Of a stretch of DNA of 45,015 nt, positions 17,062-27,327 are shown one piece after another. Location: positions 1-45,015 of IMG/VR virus record IMGVR_UViG_3300042504_002006. The stretch is one strand, 5' to 3'. Each line of letters begins with the position of its first letter. Position 1 is the stretch's first letter. This stretch comes from a virus. A program made the translations under genes and the position numbers. The notes beneath the pieces are model-generated. The model was not told where the DNA came from, did not search any database, and saw only the letters and a program-made list of their open reading frames with translations.

Positions 17062-19560
17062 ATGGCCGCTGAAAACGAAGGCATCATGTCCCTGCCACAG
17101 GGCAATGAGAGTGCCGCCGCCCCTCAAATTTCCCTGGACGATGCCTACGGTGCCATCCGTGGGGGCCTTGAAGATGTGTCCCCTGAGGTCGCAACTGACA
17201 TGCAAGGGGCCCTCAACGAGATCATGCCGATGCTCGATGAGCTTGAGGATGATCAGTTGGACATGCTCATTGAGGTTTTTCAGTACATCCTGGATCGCCC
17301 GGACGAGTACGCTGAGAATGTTAAACAACTGGCTGAAAGCGATCTCATCGACCCGGGAATGCTGCCGGACGAGTACGACCCCGAAATTCTTTCCGCAATT
17401 TTGGTGGTGTTTGTGGAAGCCCGCCGGCAACGGCAGATGGGCAACCAGCGGGCGGCCGTAGCTGAAGTGCCGATGCCCCCGGCCCAGATGGCTCGAGGCG
17501 GGATTGCAGAAGCGGCTCGTTTGGTGGCTTCCAAAGGCCGTTATGGCGACACTATGCTGGCGCATATTACGCCCGAGGAGGCTCGACTTTTAAAATCGCG
17601 GGGCGGTTCAGGCACTATCAACCCTGAGACTGGCCAGCCAGAGTTCCTTAAAAAACTGGTCAAGAAGATCGGCAATGTAATTACTGGCACAGCCAAGGGC
17701 ATTGGCAAGGCAATTTCAAACACGGTTAAGGGCGTTGTCAACGTAGCCAAGAAGATCGTCAAGTCCCCGATTGGACGGATCGTGGCCACTGTTGCACTGG
17801 CCGCGTTCCTCGGACCAGGGGCCTTTGGAATACAAGGGCTTAACTTAGGGCTAAGTGCCGGCGTAAATGCCGCGATTGCTTCTGGTACGGTGACTGCGAT
17901 TGGTGGCGGGAACGCCAAAGACATCCTGCGAAGCGCCGCTGTGGGATACCTTGGGGCTCCTGGCGGCCCAGTGGCCAACTATGTGGGCAGAACCATCGGC
18001 GCAGGTGCCATGGGCGTTACAAACGCGGCGGCGGCTTCGGCGATCAATGCAGGACTTGTCAGCACTGGCGTAGGCCTGTTGTCGGGCCAAAATCTGGCCG
18101 ATGCTGTCAAGAGCGGCTTGGTTTCTGGAGCAATCTCGGGAAGCGTGACGGGCTTCCAACAGGGATTTGGGGCGCAAGTTCCCAAGCCCATGACCGTTCC
18201 AATGCCTTTGGGCGGTTCTCCGGCGGGGCCTGTCGGGCCTGTCGGAACCGCTGCAGACCTCATGGCCGGGCAAGGCCAACAAGGGTTCATGGGGCAGGGC
18301 GTAAATGAGCAATATATGAGCGGGCAAGAGTTCCGGGAAGCTCACTTGGGCAGAGCAGGGACGCTGCGTCCCACTACCTCGATGACTGCGGCGAGACTGG
18401 AAAACATACCTTCTCCTGTTCTGGAAAACTCGCTTTCTCCTGACGGGTACGACCTTCCAGCCAGCCGATATTCTTTTACCAGCGGCAGAGAGCCCAGCAT
18501 GGCACAGTCACTGGCCCGGACCGCTTCTCCAGGCGCAGCGGCCGTTGCTGCTTCTGGTGCCTCCCAGGCCGCCCTAGACCAAATCTACGGCGACGCTGCT
18601 CAACGAGCACTTCCTGGCGCAGTTGCTGCCCCTAGTGCCCCTGCTCCCGGTGCCCCCGGCACTCCTGGCGCCCCTCGCCCGGTGCCCGGTGTCATGAGTT
18701 CTCTCGGCCGGATGGGCGGGGGCATTTCTAACATACTGCAAGGTAATGTCCGGCAGGGCTTTGGAGAACTAGCGAGCGGGTCAAAAGACCTGTTCTTGCC
18801 CGGTAGTTCTACGCCTGCCGAGCTTCGTGGAACACCGGAGTACACCTCTGCAGTTGCCAGAGGAGCCACTGATGCAGCGGCTTTGGCCGAAGCAGGGAAG
18901 ACTTACAACCCCAGTATCATCAGAAGCTACGGGCCTGGACTTGCAGCGGGCCTGGGTATTATGGGGATGAGCGGCGGGTTTACGCCAAAACAGCTGCCAG
19001 AGTCTGAGCTTGCCCAGCAACTTAGGGGCACTCCTGGCGAAGACTTGATTGCGGCTCGGCCCTCCCAGTACATTCCCCAGGGCCTCCCTGGAATTCAATA
19101 CGGCCCGTCGGGGGAGATCATCGGCTCTTCCCCATACTACTCCCCCCGCACGATGGAAGATGTACGGGTATCTACCCCAGGAATCATGCCCCAAGGCATG
19201 GGCGGCCCAATGTATCAGGCCCCCCAATACGCAATGGGCGCAGGCCAGATGGTCCCGCAACCGTATAACACTTCGGCCATGTACTCCAACCCGTTTTTTA
19301 ACCCCTATCTAGGAATGCCAATGCGGGCAGCAGATGGCGGTATTGCTTCTTTGGAGAAGGGCGGGTATCCTCGTCGCACTGGACAGATCAGTGGCCCTGG
19401 AACCGAGACTTCGGATTCCATCCCTGCGATGCTCTCTGACGGCGAGTTTGTCATGACCGCGAAGGCTGTTCGCGGTGCAGGCAAAGGCAACCGCAGAGCC
19501 GGGGCGAAAAAAATGTATGCCCTCATGCATCAACTCGAGCGCAATGCTTCACGGGGATAA
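17062..19560 (+). CDS. Internal virion / tail-associated protein (832 aa)
   Basis: Residues 20-110 are acidic and helical. Residues 190-260 are Lys/Gly-rich with amphipathic helices (KGIGKAISNTVKGVVNVAK) and a hydrophobic stretch (IVATVALAAFLGPG). The middle is Gly/Ala/Pro-rich. The C-terminus has GPGTETSDSIPAMLSDGEFV, then TAKAVRGAG, a motif shared by large virion proteins of many aquatic phages. The membrane-active look suggests an ejected internal protein or tail-tip protein involved in DNA entry, as with podovirus internal core proteins; this is inference. The ribosome site is AAGGAACC. Confidence 0.6.
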   Translation: MAAENEGIMSLPQGNESAAAPQISLDDAYGAIRGGLEDVSPEVATDMQGALNEIMPMLDELEDDQLDMLIEVFQYILDRPDEYAENVKQLAESDLIDPGMLPDEYDPEILSAILVVFVEARRQRQMGNQRAAVAEVPMPPAQMARGGIAEAARLVASKGRYGDTMLAHITPEEARLLKSRGGSGTINPETGQPEFLKKLVKKIGNVITGTAKGIGKAISNTVKGVVNVAKKIVKSPIGRIVATVALAAFLGPGAFGIQGLNLGLSAGVNAAIASGTVTAIGGGNAKDILRSAAVGYLGAPGGPVANYVGRTIGAGAMGVTNAAAASAINAGLVSTGVGLLSGQNLADAVKSGLVSGAISGSVTGFQQGFGAQVPKPMTVPMPLGGSPAGPVGPVGTAADLMAGQGQQGFMGQGVNEQYMSGQEFREAHLGRAGTLRPTTSMTAARLENIPSPVLENSLSPDGYDLPASRYSFTSGREPSMAQSLARTASPGAAAVAASGASQAALDQIYGDAAQRALPGAVAAPSAPAPGAPGTPGAPRPVPGVMSSLGRMGGGISNILQGNVRQGFGELASGSKDLFLPGSSTPAELRGTPEYTSAVARGATDAAALAEAGKTYNPSIIRSYGPGLAAGLGIMGMSGGFTPKQLPESELAQQLRGTPGEDLIAARPSQYIPQGLPGIQYGPSGEIIGSSPYYSPRTMEDVRVSTPGIMPQGMGGPMYQAPQYAMGAGQMVPQPYNTSAMYSNPFFNPYLGMPMRAADGGIASLEKGGYPRRTGQISGPGTETSDSIPAMLSDGEFVMTAKAVRGAGKGNRRAGAKKMYALMHQLERNASRG

Positions 19561-19563
19561 GAC

Positions 19564-20646
19564 ATGGCAACTGAACGTACAGAACAGATAGTCCGCGAAG
19601 CACCGGAAATTGAGGCCTATAAGCTAGGCCTCATGAAGGCCGCACAGGCCTTGCCCGTTGCTCAACTGCCCGCGTATCAAGTCGCGGGCATGTCCCCTGA
19701 GCAGGTTTCCGCTCTCCAGATGGGCACGGCAGGTATTGGTGCGTATGCCCCCTACTTGCAGCAGGGCACGGAAGCTCTGAGGGCAGGCACTTCGACCCTG
19801 GGGGAAGCGGCTAATGTCCTTCGCGGGGCCGATACCCGTGGGCAGTTTGCTGCAGCGCAGCAGGCCTCCAATCTTGGAATTGGTTCTTTGATGGGATCAG
19901 CGCAAGGGTTCAACCCGTATTCTGCGCAGGCCTTCATGAATCCGTACACCCAGGCGGTCATCGAGCAGTCGTTAAATGAAATCAACCGGCAAGGTGATAT
20001 GGCTCGGCAAAACCTGCAGGCGCAGGCGGTTCGGTCAGGCGCTTTTGGTGGCAGCCGCGAGGGCATCCAGCGGGCGGAACTAGAGCGTGGGCTGTCCCAG
20101 ACTCGCAATCAGGCGATTATCAATGCACTGCAGCAGGGTTACGGCTCGGCGCAGCAACAAGCGCAGCTGGCTTTTGAGCAGCAGCAGCAAAGGCAAATGG
20201 CTCAAGGCCAAAATCTGGCCAGCATTGGTCAGGGCATTGGGAACTTGGCAGCCCAGCAGTTTGGCGTGGGCCAATCTATGGCTCAGGGCTTGGGCACATT
20301 GGGAAGCCAAGCGGCCAATTTGGGCATTCAACAGGCTGCCCTGGGCCAGACCGCTCAGCAGTTGGGCCAGGGGGATGTCAACTTCCTGTACAACCTCGGA
20401 TCGCAGCAACAGCGGCAGAAGCAAGCAGAACTCGATGCGCTTCGCGCCTCCAAAACGCAGGAAGTGCTGGCCCCCATGCAGCACTTGGCATTCCAATCTG
20501 ACATTTACAAAGGCGCGCCGTCTACACAGATGGCGATTACGCAGCAGCAACAGGCTGCGCCCAGCCCCTTCCAGCAGATTGCTGGCGTGGGTACCGGAAT
20601 CTTGGGCACCGCAGCGGCAGCAAATGCCGCAAGCAAGCTCTTCTAA
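19564..20646 (+). CDS. Gln/Ala-rich internal virion protein (360 aa)
   Basis: Residues 120-185 hold FMNPYTQAVIEQSLNEI and AVRSGAFGGSREGIQRAELE, a conserved block in phage virion proteins near internal-core genes. The region after it is very Gln-rich and helical (residues 185-300), and the end is Ala/Gly-rich (GVGTGILGTAAAANAAS). It probably forms long helices and assembles with the neighbouring large proteins. Injection of such proteins into the host envelope is known for podovirus core proteins but not shown here. Confidence 0.6.
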   Translation: MATERTEQIVREAPEIEAYKLGLMKAAQALPVAQLPAYQVAGMSPEQVSALQMGTAGIGAYAPYLQQGTEALRAGTSTLGEAANVLRGADTRGQFAAAQQASNLGIGSLMGSAQGFNPYSAQAFMNPYTQAVIEQSLNEINRQGDMARQNLQAQAVRSGAFGGSREGIQRAELERGLSQTRNQAIINALQQGYGSAQQQAQLAFEQQQQRQMAQGQNLASIGQGIGNLAAQQFGVGQSMAQGLGTLGSQAANLGIQQAALGQTAQQLGQGDVNFLYNLGSQQQRQKQAELDALRASKTQEVLAPMQHLAFQSDIYKGAPSTQMAITQQQQAAPSPFQQIAGVGTGILGTAAAANAASKLF

Positions 20647-20655
20647 GGAAGCGTT

Positions 20656-23073
20656 ATGAAAGAAGAAGTACTGAAGCGGGCGATGTTTGCAATGCCTCTG
20701 TCTAAAGAGGCTCGCAATTCAGGCATCCTCTCCGGGTTTGAGGAAGAGATGGAGGACATGGATGAGATGCCCGAGCCTTCTGAGGAAATGCCCCAGATGG
20801 CTCGCAATCCCCAGAACCCTGAAATCCTGATGAACAACCTGCGCGGGGATATGCGCTCGGTGGACGCTCGGTACATGGAACTTGCTCAAATGGTCGGCGA
20901 AGAAGCGGCCATGGAGACTCCGCCGGAAGTGCTGGCCATGCTGCAGTCCCAATTTGCGCAGCAAGGCGGCATCGGTGGGCTGCCTCAGGCACAGGCAATG
21001 GCTCCTCAAGGCATGATGCCGGAGATGGGTGCGATGCCCACGGACCAAGGAGCAGGAATTCCCATGCCCGAAGGCATGGCGGGTGCTCCCCCTTTTTCCC
21101 AGGGCGGGCCTGAGCAGGCTCCGCCCACCCCTGATGGCCTGCCTCCGATGCAAGCGGCGGGGGGCGCATTCATCACAAATGCTGCGCGCTTTGCTCAGTT
21201 TGGTGCAGACAAAACGGCGGCGGCCGCTGCCGCTGCCAGCCGCTTTATGGCCTCGGGCAATGCCGCTGCTGGCCGCTTGATGTCGCAAGGGTTCCCGCAA
21301 ACTTTCCGGCCGGTGTTTGAGAACGTGCGGGGCCCAAGCGGAAAGTATACGGCCGAGCAGTTCCTGACGTACCCGACGCTCACCCAACACATGGCCAACA
21401 TAGCTGGGCCACGGGTCATGGGCACCGTAAGACGGGCCGGCAATCTGCTTACTCCTTCTCCCCCAGCAGCTTTTGGTGCCCTAGGTGTTGGTTCTATTGT
21501 GGCTGGATACAGGGGCGCAATGAATTCGGGCGAAGACCCGGCGCGACAGCAACTCTTGAAAGATTACGAGGACGCCTACTACAGGGTCACCGACAGAAGC
21601 ATTCCGATGCCCTCTCTGTCGAATGTAAGCAACGAAGAGTTGGCGCAGTTCGTTGCAGGTATGCGGGCCAAGGCAGTTCCGCCCGTGGAAGTTCCCGGTG
21701 CCGGACCCTCGGCCGCCCGCCCGGCTGCAGTGGACATGAACAACGCTGATTTCATTCGTCAAGTCATCGAAGGCGGCGATTCGGCCGGCACCGCTGCGCG
21801 TGCCCCGGCTGCCGCTGCAGAAGCAGCAGAAGTCAGGCCCGAGGTGGCCGCACCACGGGTTGTAGCCGACAAGAGCCGGATGGAAAGAATTCGCGAGGCT
21901 CAGAAAGAGTACGCACCGCTGTACCGGGAACTTCTTGGTGACGGCAAAGAAGAGATGTACACCAATGCCATGCTGATGCTGGCCGATGCGGGCTTCAAAT
22001 ACGCATCACTGCCTGCCAAAGCAGGAACAACTCCGGTGTCATTGCTCGCCGAGGCAGCCAAAGGCATCCCGCAAGGCTTTATGGCACTCCTTGCGCAGGC
22101 CAAGGATCGTCAGATCAAGGTCGATACCGCCGCGCTGTCTCAAGCCGTCAACGATGTCCAAGAGCAAGACAAGTTTGCTCAGCGCCTTCGGGAAATTATG
22201 CTTAAGGGCGACCTTGACCGGCTCACAGAGCTGGCTAAAAAAGGCGGCGTGATTACCGAAGACGGTGGGGTGGGCCTTTTGGTTTCCAAGGACAAGAGCG
22301 GTAGCTTCCTTGGCTTTTCTATTGACCCCAACAATCCGACTGTGCAGACTGCTGTCCGTAGCCGGTTTACGCTGCGTCCCACGGATAACCCGTTTGTGGT
22401 CAACCGTGGAGAAGCTCCGACATCTATTGAGACGGATAAGGGAGAGCGTATCAAGCTCAGTTCGACGTTGCGATCCTTGGACAACAGCCTGTCTACCCTT
22501 GAAAACCTCAAGGGCGTCTTTGTCAATGCCTACGGCCCCGGTGCGTGGTTCTCGGACAAGGTCAACAACCTGTTAGTCCCTGTTCTGCCCACTGCAACTC
22601 TGAGACCAAACCTCGACCTGACTGACGCCTCGACCCGCATCAGCACCGGCATGAACTCCATCTTGAAAAACATCGCCTCCGCCAATGATGGTGGACGGGT
22701 TGCAGTGCAGGAGCAAGAGTGGGCGCGTGAGACCGCTAGGGGCGTCAGTGACCCCACCAAATTCTTTGCGGACAAGGAAGTGGCTGCTAAACAGTTCAAC
22801 AGCATGGAAGCAATGCTTCGAAATGCTCGGCAGCAGGTGCTTACGCAGTTGAGCTTTGAGAAGAACGACTTTGTCATGTCCACGCCCAACACCGGCACAC
22901 AGTCTGATCCTTTTGTGATCCCCTCCGATGCTGATGCAAGGAAGCGCATGTACACCTTCCTCGGCGGCACAATTGGCAGGATTCAAGACCCACGGGCCAC
23001 GGTCTATCTGCGGATGCCCAACGGAACCATCCAGAGCGCAACGCCAACCCAGCTTATAGGACTGATGCAGTAA
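20656..23073 (+). CDS. Internal virion-like protein (805 aa)
   Basis: The N-terminal 160 residues are Met/Pro/Glu/Gln-rich and low in order (EEMEDMDEMPEPSEEMPQMA). Ala-rich helical segments follow (about 175-260), with further Ala/Pro-rich linkers near 370-400. The C-terminal half is a mixed helical domain (LRSLDNSLSTLENLKGVF near 600) ending in a beta-like tail. Composition resembles proteins stored inside or at the tail of podovirus-like virions. No lytic transglycosylase motif was found. Ribosome site AAGGAAG; its stop overlaps the next start. Confidence 0.55.
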   Translation: MKEEVLKRAMFAMPLSKEARNSGILSGFEEEMEDMDEMPEPSEEMPQMARNPQNPEILMNNLRGDMRSVDARYMELAQMVGEEAAMETPPEVLAMLQSQFAQQGGIGGLPQAQAMAPQGMMPEMGAMPTDQGAGIPMPEGMAGAPPFSQGGPEQAPPTPDGLPPMQAAGGAFITNAARFAQFGADKTAAAAAAASRFMASGNAAAGRLMSQGFPQTFRPVFENVRGPSGKYTAEQFLTYPTLTQHMANIAGPRVMGTVRRAGNLLTPSPPAAFGALGVGSIVAGYRGAMNSGEDPARQQLLKDYEDAYYRVTDRSIPMPSLSNVSNEELAQFVAGMRAKAVPPVEVPGAGPSAARPAAVDMNNADFIRQVIEGGDSAGTAARAPAAAAEAAEVRPEVAAPRVVADKSRMERIREAQKEYAPLYRELLGDGKEEMYTNAMLMLADAGFKYASLPAKAGTTPVSLLAEAAKGIPQGFMALLAQAKDRQIKVDTAALSQAVNDVQEQDKFAQRLREIMLKGDLDRLTELAKKGGVITEDGGVGLLVSKDKSGSFLGFSIDPNNPTVQTAVRSRFTLRPTDNPFVVNRGEAPTSIETDKGERIKLSSTLRSLDNSLSTLENLKGVFVNAYGPGAWFSDKVNNLLVPVLPTATLRPNLDLTDASTRISTGMNSILKNIASANDGGRVAVQEQEWARETARGVSDPTKFFADKEVAAKQFNSMEAMLRNARQQVLTQLSFEKNDFVMSTPNTGTQSDPFVIPSDADARKRMYTFLGGTIGRIQDPRATVYLRMPNGTIQSATPTQLIGLMQ

Positions 23074-26000
23074 TGCCAACCTTCATCAACACCCAGGGCC
23101 AAGTAGTTGATGCCGACACGGGCGAGATCGTCGGCCGTGCAGAAGGCGCTCCTGTTGCAACCGAGCCCCGCAAAGCAGGGGCCCCGGACCAAGTAACGGA
23201 AGGCGCAGACAAGGTCAAGGGCCTGATCAACCAAGCCTCCTGGGGCTTCAACACAGCCCTGTTTGCACTGCCCGATGCCGCGCAGCGAGTCATCGGCCGA
23301 GGCCTGGGCCTGGACGACAAGCAAGTCTTCCAGTTTGCAAAGTTCTTCAACCGGGGCGAGGTATCGCCCCGTAACTCTTTGGAGCGGTACTCCCGGGCCG
23401 CCGGCGAAGGGGTGGGGGCGGGCCTGCCTTTTACGGGAGTTCTTGGCGCGGCTGCGGCCATGCGCACTCCGCTGGCTGTGGCTACTCCTGCCCCAACTGT
23501 CATGCGGGCCGTGGCCAAGGACGCGATGGACATGATTGCAAAGAGCCCGAAGAAGGCGCTTGCTCTGGACATGGCGTTTGGCGCGGGCTACGAGACCATG
23601 CGTCAGGCGGTGGAAGAAAACGTCTCCGACGACCAGCCCTCCAAGGCCCTGCTCAAGGAACTGCTGCCTGCTGCTGCGTTTGTAGGACTGCCCTTGGCTC
23701 TGTCCGGGGGCTTTTCTGCCGCTGGGAAACTGGCGCAGATGACGCCTACTGGTAAGGCGGTTGGGTTTGCAAGAGAGCAACTTACCGGCCCTGGATCACG
23801 GCTCACGGATGTTGAGCAAGAGGTTTTAGAAAGCGCCCCTAAGTTTTGGCGGGCCCCGATTGTCCGCATCGTGCCTAAAAAACTGATCCAAAACGCCGAG
23901 CGCAAGCTCGAGCAGGTGTTTGGGCCTATTGCAGAGAGCAAGGACGCACAAGAGGCGCTTGCTGCGCTTCGCGCTGCAATGAATGATCCGCGCTTTGCAG
24001 AAGCTGGGTTTGTTTTAGACGCAGCCGAGACCACCATGTACACGCCGCTGGTGCAGGAGAAGTTTCGGCTGCTGCAGCAGTTGGGCCCGAAGGACCTTGA
24101 GGGCGTCAAAACCCGCATCAGCCAGAACCAAGCTGCGCTGGATCGCCTGTTTGCCAACTTGTCCCCCGAGGCGCGTACTCCGGTGATGGATGCATTTAAG
24201 GCTGCCCAGGCTGACCGGCAGGCCTTCTTTGAGAATCTGATGCGGCAGAAGAAAGACCTGACCGAAGCAGAAATCTTGGCGATCTCCGAGCGCCTGGGCC
24301 CGCAGAACATCAACATGCTCAACAACGAGCTACGTGGTGTCATTCAGGCCTCTATGGAAGCCGACAACCGGATGCGTCAGAGCGTCCTGTCCCGCATTGG
24401 CCTCAAGCAGGCTACGGCCCCTGACGGAACGCCGCTGCCCACCCGCGACCAGGGCAAATCGCTCTTCGATGCAAGGGACATGGAAGAGCAGGTGCTGGCG
24501 CTGATCAGCAAGTACAAGATCGAGCGCCCGTCCATGCGTCAGGCAGTGCCTGAGCCTATCCGACTGCTCGACAACTTTGTGCAGAGTCAGATTCGCAATC
24601 GCGAAAGGCTCGAAGCGCAGATGCTCAATGACCTTACCAACGAGGCCATTGACAGCCAGATTGTTGGCATGAGCAAAGCCTTTGATGATCCTGAGATCAT
24701 GAAGGCAATCCGTGCCTCCGTGCAATCTCTTGTTCGTGGGGATAAGCCTAGGGGCGGCCGCCGCACTCCAGGGCTCACGGAGCTTGCTACTCCGGATGCT
24801 CAGGGCAATGTCGCCATCCCCACGGTTATTCCTGGTCGCAAGATCGTGATCAATCCACAGCAGATTCGCCAGGACGCTGCTCGGGTTGCTGCAGACAGCA
24901 CGAAGATCGACATCAACATTCCGGAGGCCCTGGACTACTTGACGGCGGCTCAACGGTTCCGCAACGATGCGCTTAACGACTACAACGCGGCGATGCTGAA
25001 GGGCCGTGTGCGCCAGACCGATGCGCAGCGAATTCTCGACACAGGCAACGCTGTGTTCAAGGATGTGGAGAAGCTTGTCTTGGACCGCGCACCACGGCTC
25101 AAGAGCGAGTACGAAGCCTTGAAGGTCATGGTTGATGACTACAAGAGCACCTACGACCGGACGCTGCCTTTGCTGATGACGCAGGCTAAGCGCGGGGGCA
25201 TGGAGTATCTGCTGCCCAACGAAGACCTGATGCGCAACGCATTTAAGAATGTTGAAAACCTGCGCAGCGTAACCACCATCCTCGGCAATGATGAGCAGGC
25301 CCAGCGCCTGATGACGAACGGCACGATTGATTGGTTGCGCAGCAAGGGCGTGGTCAACAAGGAGGGCTTGGTTGATCCCAAGCTCATGCGCAGGGTTCTC
25401 GACAATAACCGCAACATTGTCGAGGCGCTACCGCAGCCCATCCAAGCAAAGCTGCAGGATGAACTCAATCTGGCCAACGACTATGTCGCTCGGCTGGGCG
25501 AGATTGATCGCCGCATGGTTGCCGCGCAGGATAACGAACTTAATCGAGTCCTTGCTCGCGCCTCAAGGCCGGATGCCGATTTCAAGCAATCTGTTGCTGA
25601 TGCGATCAGTGATCCAGCGATCATGCGGAAGTTGGTTGACGCAATGAGCAGCAACCCCGAGCAAATTGCTGCTCTTCGACGATCCGTCTATGAGCTTGCA
25701 GGGGAAGGAGTGAGGGGTGGAGGGGCGCTCAAATCCTTCTTGGATAACAACGAGAAATCATTGCGGGTTCTTTTTGGTGGCACCGGGCATCTCGATGACC
25801 TCAAGAAGCTTGCTGATCTGCAGCGCCGTGTCAATGCATTTGCCAACGTAACCGGGCAGATTCCGGCGTTTGAGTCGCTTGATCAAGCAGCTAAGCGGGT
25901 TTTTGGTTTTGGTATTCAATTTCTTACAACCACGGGCCGCGAGGCAGCAGTAGGCAGGATCGCTCCTGAGACCGGCGCTCTGGCACTGATGGTTCGGATG

Positions 26001-26486
26001 ACGGGCAGCCTGGAGAACGAGCTCTACAAACGCATCTTCACCAAGGCCTTGGAGAGCCCTGAGTTTGCTCGGGGCATCACCAACATCGCCACGCCCAAAG
26101 ATGGTGAGAAGGTCCTCAAGCAGTTGCAGGACATCGGTATCAGCAAGGAAATGATTTTTGGCAGGCCCGCAGTTGCAGCCACTACTCGAGCAATTCCTCG
26201 CGAGATTACCGATCTTGAGCGCGAAGGGCAGACCACCCCCTTGCAAGGCATGGAGGGCCAGCCCGTGGTGCCCCGCGCTTCTGCAAGCCAGATGCTGCGC
26301 ACGCTACCGCCCGCTCCACCAACTCGCGGTTACGAGCCCAACTTCCGCCTGCCTACGACAAAGCCTGCTGCACCAGCGCAGAAACAGATTCCGTTGATGT
26401 ATCCTGCGATGTTCCCCAACGACCCGATAAGCGGACTTCTGATGCAGCGCCAAGCGGCGATGCAGCCCGCACAGCCGCAACAGTGA
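23073..26486 (+). CDS. Large internal virion protein (1,137 aa)
   Basis: The second largest protein. Residues 45-130 and 140-240 contain several amphipathic or weakly hydrophobic helices (PLALSGGFSAAGKLA). Residues 250-1000 are long charged helices, as in podovirus core proteins, and the last 60 residues are Pro/Ala/Gln-rich. Size, helical content and place at the end of the virion operon fit an ejection protein. No peptidase or transglycosylase active site was recognised. Its ATG overlaps the upstream TAA (TAATG), so it is coupled to the 805-aa gene. Confidence 0.6.
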   Translation: MPTFINTQGQVVDADTGEIVGRAEGAPVATEPRKAGAPDQVTEGADKVKGLINQASWGFNTALFALPDAAQRVIGRGLGLDDKQVFQFAKFFNRGEVSPRNSLERYSRAAGEGVGAGLPFTGVLGAAAAMRTPLAVATPAPTVMRAVAKDAMDMIAKSPKKALALDMAFGAGYETMRQAVEENVSDDQPSKALLKELLPAAAFVGLPLALSGGFSAAGKLAQMTPTGKAVGFAREQLTGPGSRLTDVEQEVLESAPKFWRAPIVRIVPKKLIQNAERKLEQVFGPIAESKDAQEALAALRAAMNDPRFAEAGFVLDAAETTMYTPLVQEKFRLLQQLGPKDLEGVKTRISQNQAALDRLFANLSPEARTPVMDAFKAAQADRQAFFENLMRQKKDLTEAEILAISERLGPQNINMLNNELRGVIQASMEADNRMRQSVLSRIGLKQATAPDGTPLPTRDQGKSLFDARDMEEQVLALISKYKIERPSMRQAVPEPIRLLDNFVQSQIRNRERLEAQMLNDLTNEAIDSQIVGMSKAFDDPEIMKAIRASVQSLVRGDKPRGGRRTPGLTELATPDAQGNVAIPTVIPGRKIVINPQQIRQDAARVAADSTKIDINIPEALDYLTAAQRFRNDALNDYNAAMLKGRVRQTDAQRILDTGNAVFKDVEKLVLDRAPRLKSEYEALKVMVDDYKSTYDRTLPLLMTQAKRGGMEYLLPNEDLMRNAFKNVENLRSVTTILGNDEQAQRLMTNGTIDWLRSKGVVNKEGLVDPKLMRRVLDNNRNIVEALPQPIQAKLQDELNLANDYVARLGEIDRRMVAAQDNELNRVLARASRPDADFKQSVADAISDPAIMRKLVDAMSSNPEQIAALRRSVYELAGEGVRGGGALKSFLDNNEKSLRVLFGGTGHLDDLKKLADLQRRVNAFANVTGQIPAFESLDQAAKRVFGFGIQFLTTTGREAAVGRIAPETGALALMVRMTGSLENELYKRIFTKALESPEFARGITNIATPKDGEKVLKQLQDIGISKEMIFGRPAVAATTRAIPREITDLEREGQTTPLQGMEGQPVVPRASASQMLRTLPPAPPTRGYEPNFRLPTTKPAAPAQKQIPLMYPAMFPNDPISGLLMQRQAAMQPAQPQQ

Positions 26487-26497
26487 TGGAGTAGTTT

Positions 26498-26872
26498 ATG
26501 GAAATGATTGGCCGTCTGGTTGGAACTATGTTCTTGGCTCGGGAGTACGCGCACCGGGCGCACTTGAGCGTCACCGGACCCGGTAGCTTTGCCAAGCACT
26601 CCGCCCTGGGCGAGTTCTACGAAGCCATCATTGACCACGCCGACACAATCACCGAGGCGTACCAGGGGCGGCATGATGTGATCTTGGACATTCCGTACCT
26701 AAACATGCCCGATGAGCCGGATTGCATCAAAGCCCTGGAGAAGATGCTCGACGACATCGAGAAGCTTCGCTACGATGCGGTGGACAAGAAAGACAGCCCG
26801 ATTCAAAATCTCATCGATGGGGCCATCGAGACGTTTTTAAGCACGTTGTACAAACTCAGGAAGTTGAGGTAA
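26498..26872 (+). CDS. Helical phage protein, DUF5856-like (124 aa)
   Basis: All-helical, with motif FLAREYAHRAHLSVTGPGSFA (residues 12-32), then ALGEFYEAIIDHADTITEAY (36-55). His and Glu residues are spaced as in Dps/ferritin-like helical bundles (H19, H22, E39, H47), which suggests a metal-binding or Dps-like fold. The family name is from memory. It starts 11 nt after the large virion protein, with TGGAG as ribosome site. A virion-associated or DNA-protective role is possible but not shown. Confidence 0.55.
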   Translation: MEMIGRLVGTMFLAREYAHRAHLSVTGPGSFAKHSALGEFYEAIIDHADTITEAYQGRHDVILDIPYLNMPDEPDCIKALEKMLDDIEKLRYDAVDKKDSPIQNLIDGAIETFLSTLYKLRKLR

Positions 26873-26874
26873 TC

Positions 26875-27036
26875 ATGATGAAAAAACCTGTGTGGGACAA
26901 ACCACGGCCCACGGACATCGGCAAGCCCAAGAAGATGAGCCCTGCTAAGAAGAGCGCGGCGAAGGCCATGGCCAAAAAAGCCGGCCGGCCCTACCCCAAT
27001 CTGGTGGACAACATGCGGGCGGCAAGGAAGAAGTAA
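26875..27036 (+). CDS. Small basic Lys/Pro-rich protein (53 aa)
   Basis: ATG 26875 is 3 nt after the preceding stop; ATG 26878 is an alternative. The protein is very basic, with PKKMSPAKKSAAKAMAKKAG in the middle and NLVDNMRAARKK at the end. Such small basic proteins could bind nucleic acid or be packaged with DNA. Its stop overlaps the next ATG (TAATG). No family function is known to me. Confidence 0.6.
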   Translation: MMKKPVWDKPRPTDIGKPKKMSPAKKSAAKAMAKKAGRPYPNLVDNMRAARKK

Positions 27037-27305
27037 TGGCTTGGTCAGACGTACTCAAGGCCGTCATCCCAATTGTGGTGGCCGCTTTGGCTTGGCTGCT
27101 GGGACAGGTCGCGTCCTTCTCAGAGCGTCTGACAAAGATCGAGGGGCAGATGCCTGCTCTCATTACCAAAGAGGGCATCCCCACCGACAGTCCGATCAGC
27201 GCCGAGCGCAGGGCCATACAAAAAGAGCAGATGATGCAGCACATCAACGAGCTTCAGGTCAAGGTCCGGCTGCTGGAAGAACGCGAGAAGCTGGGGAAGA
27301 AGTAA
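27036..27305 (+). CDS. Small membrane-anchored coiled-coil protein, possible spanin-like (89 aa)
   Basis: One N-terminal membrane segment (residues 7-26, LKAVIPIVVAALAWLLGQVA) is followed by a helical, charged segment (30-40) and a long C-terminal coiled coil (55-89). This is the layout of inner-membrane spanins (Rz-like) but no partner outer-membrane lipoprotein gene is visible, and the lysozyme is 13.6 kb upstream. A membrane-tethered virion or lysis protein is the best description. It is the last rightward gene before the terminator. Confidence 0.55.
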   Translation: MAWSDVLKAVIPIVVAALAWLLGQVASFSERLTKIEGQMPALITKEGIPTDSPISAERRAIQKEQMMQHINELQVKVRLLEEREKLGKK

Positions 27306-27327
27306 ACTCCCCCCCATTGATTGCAGT

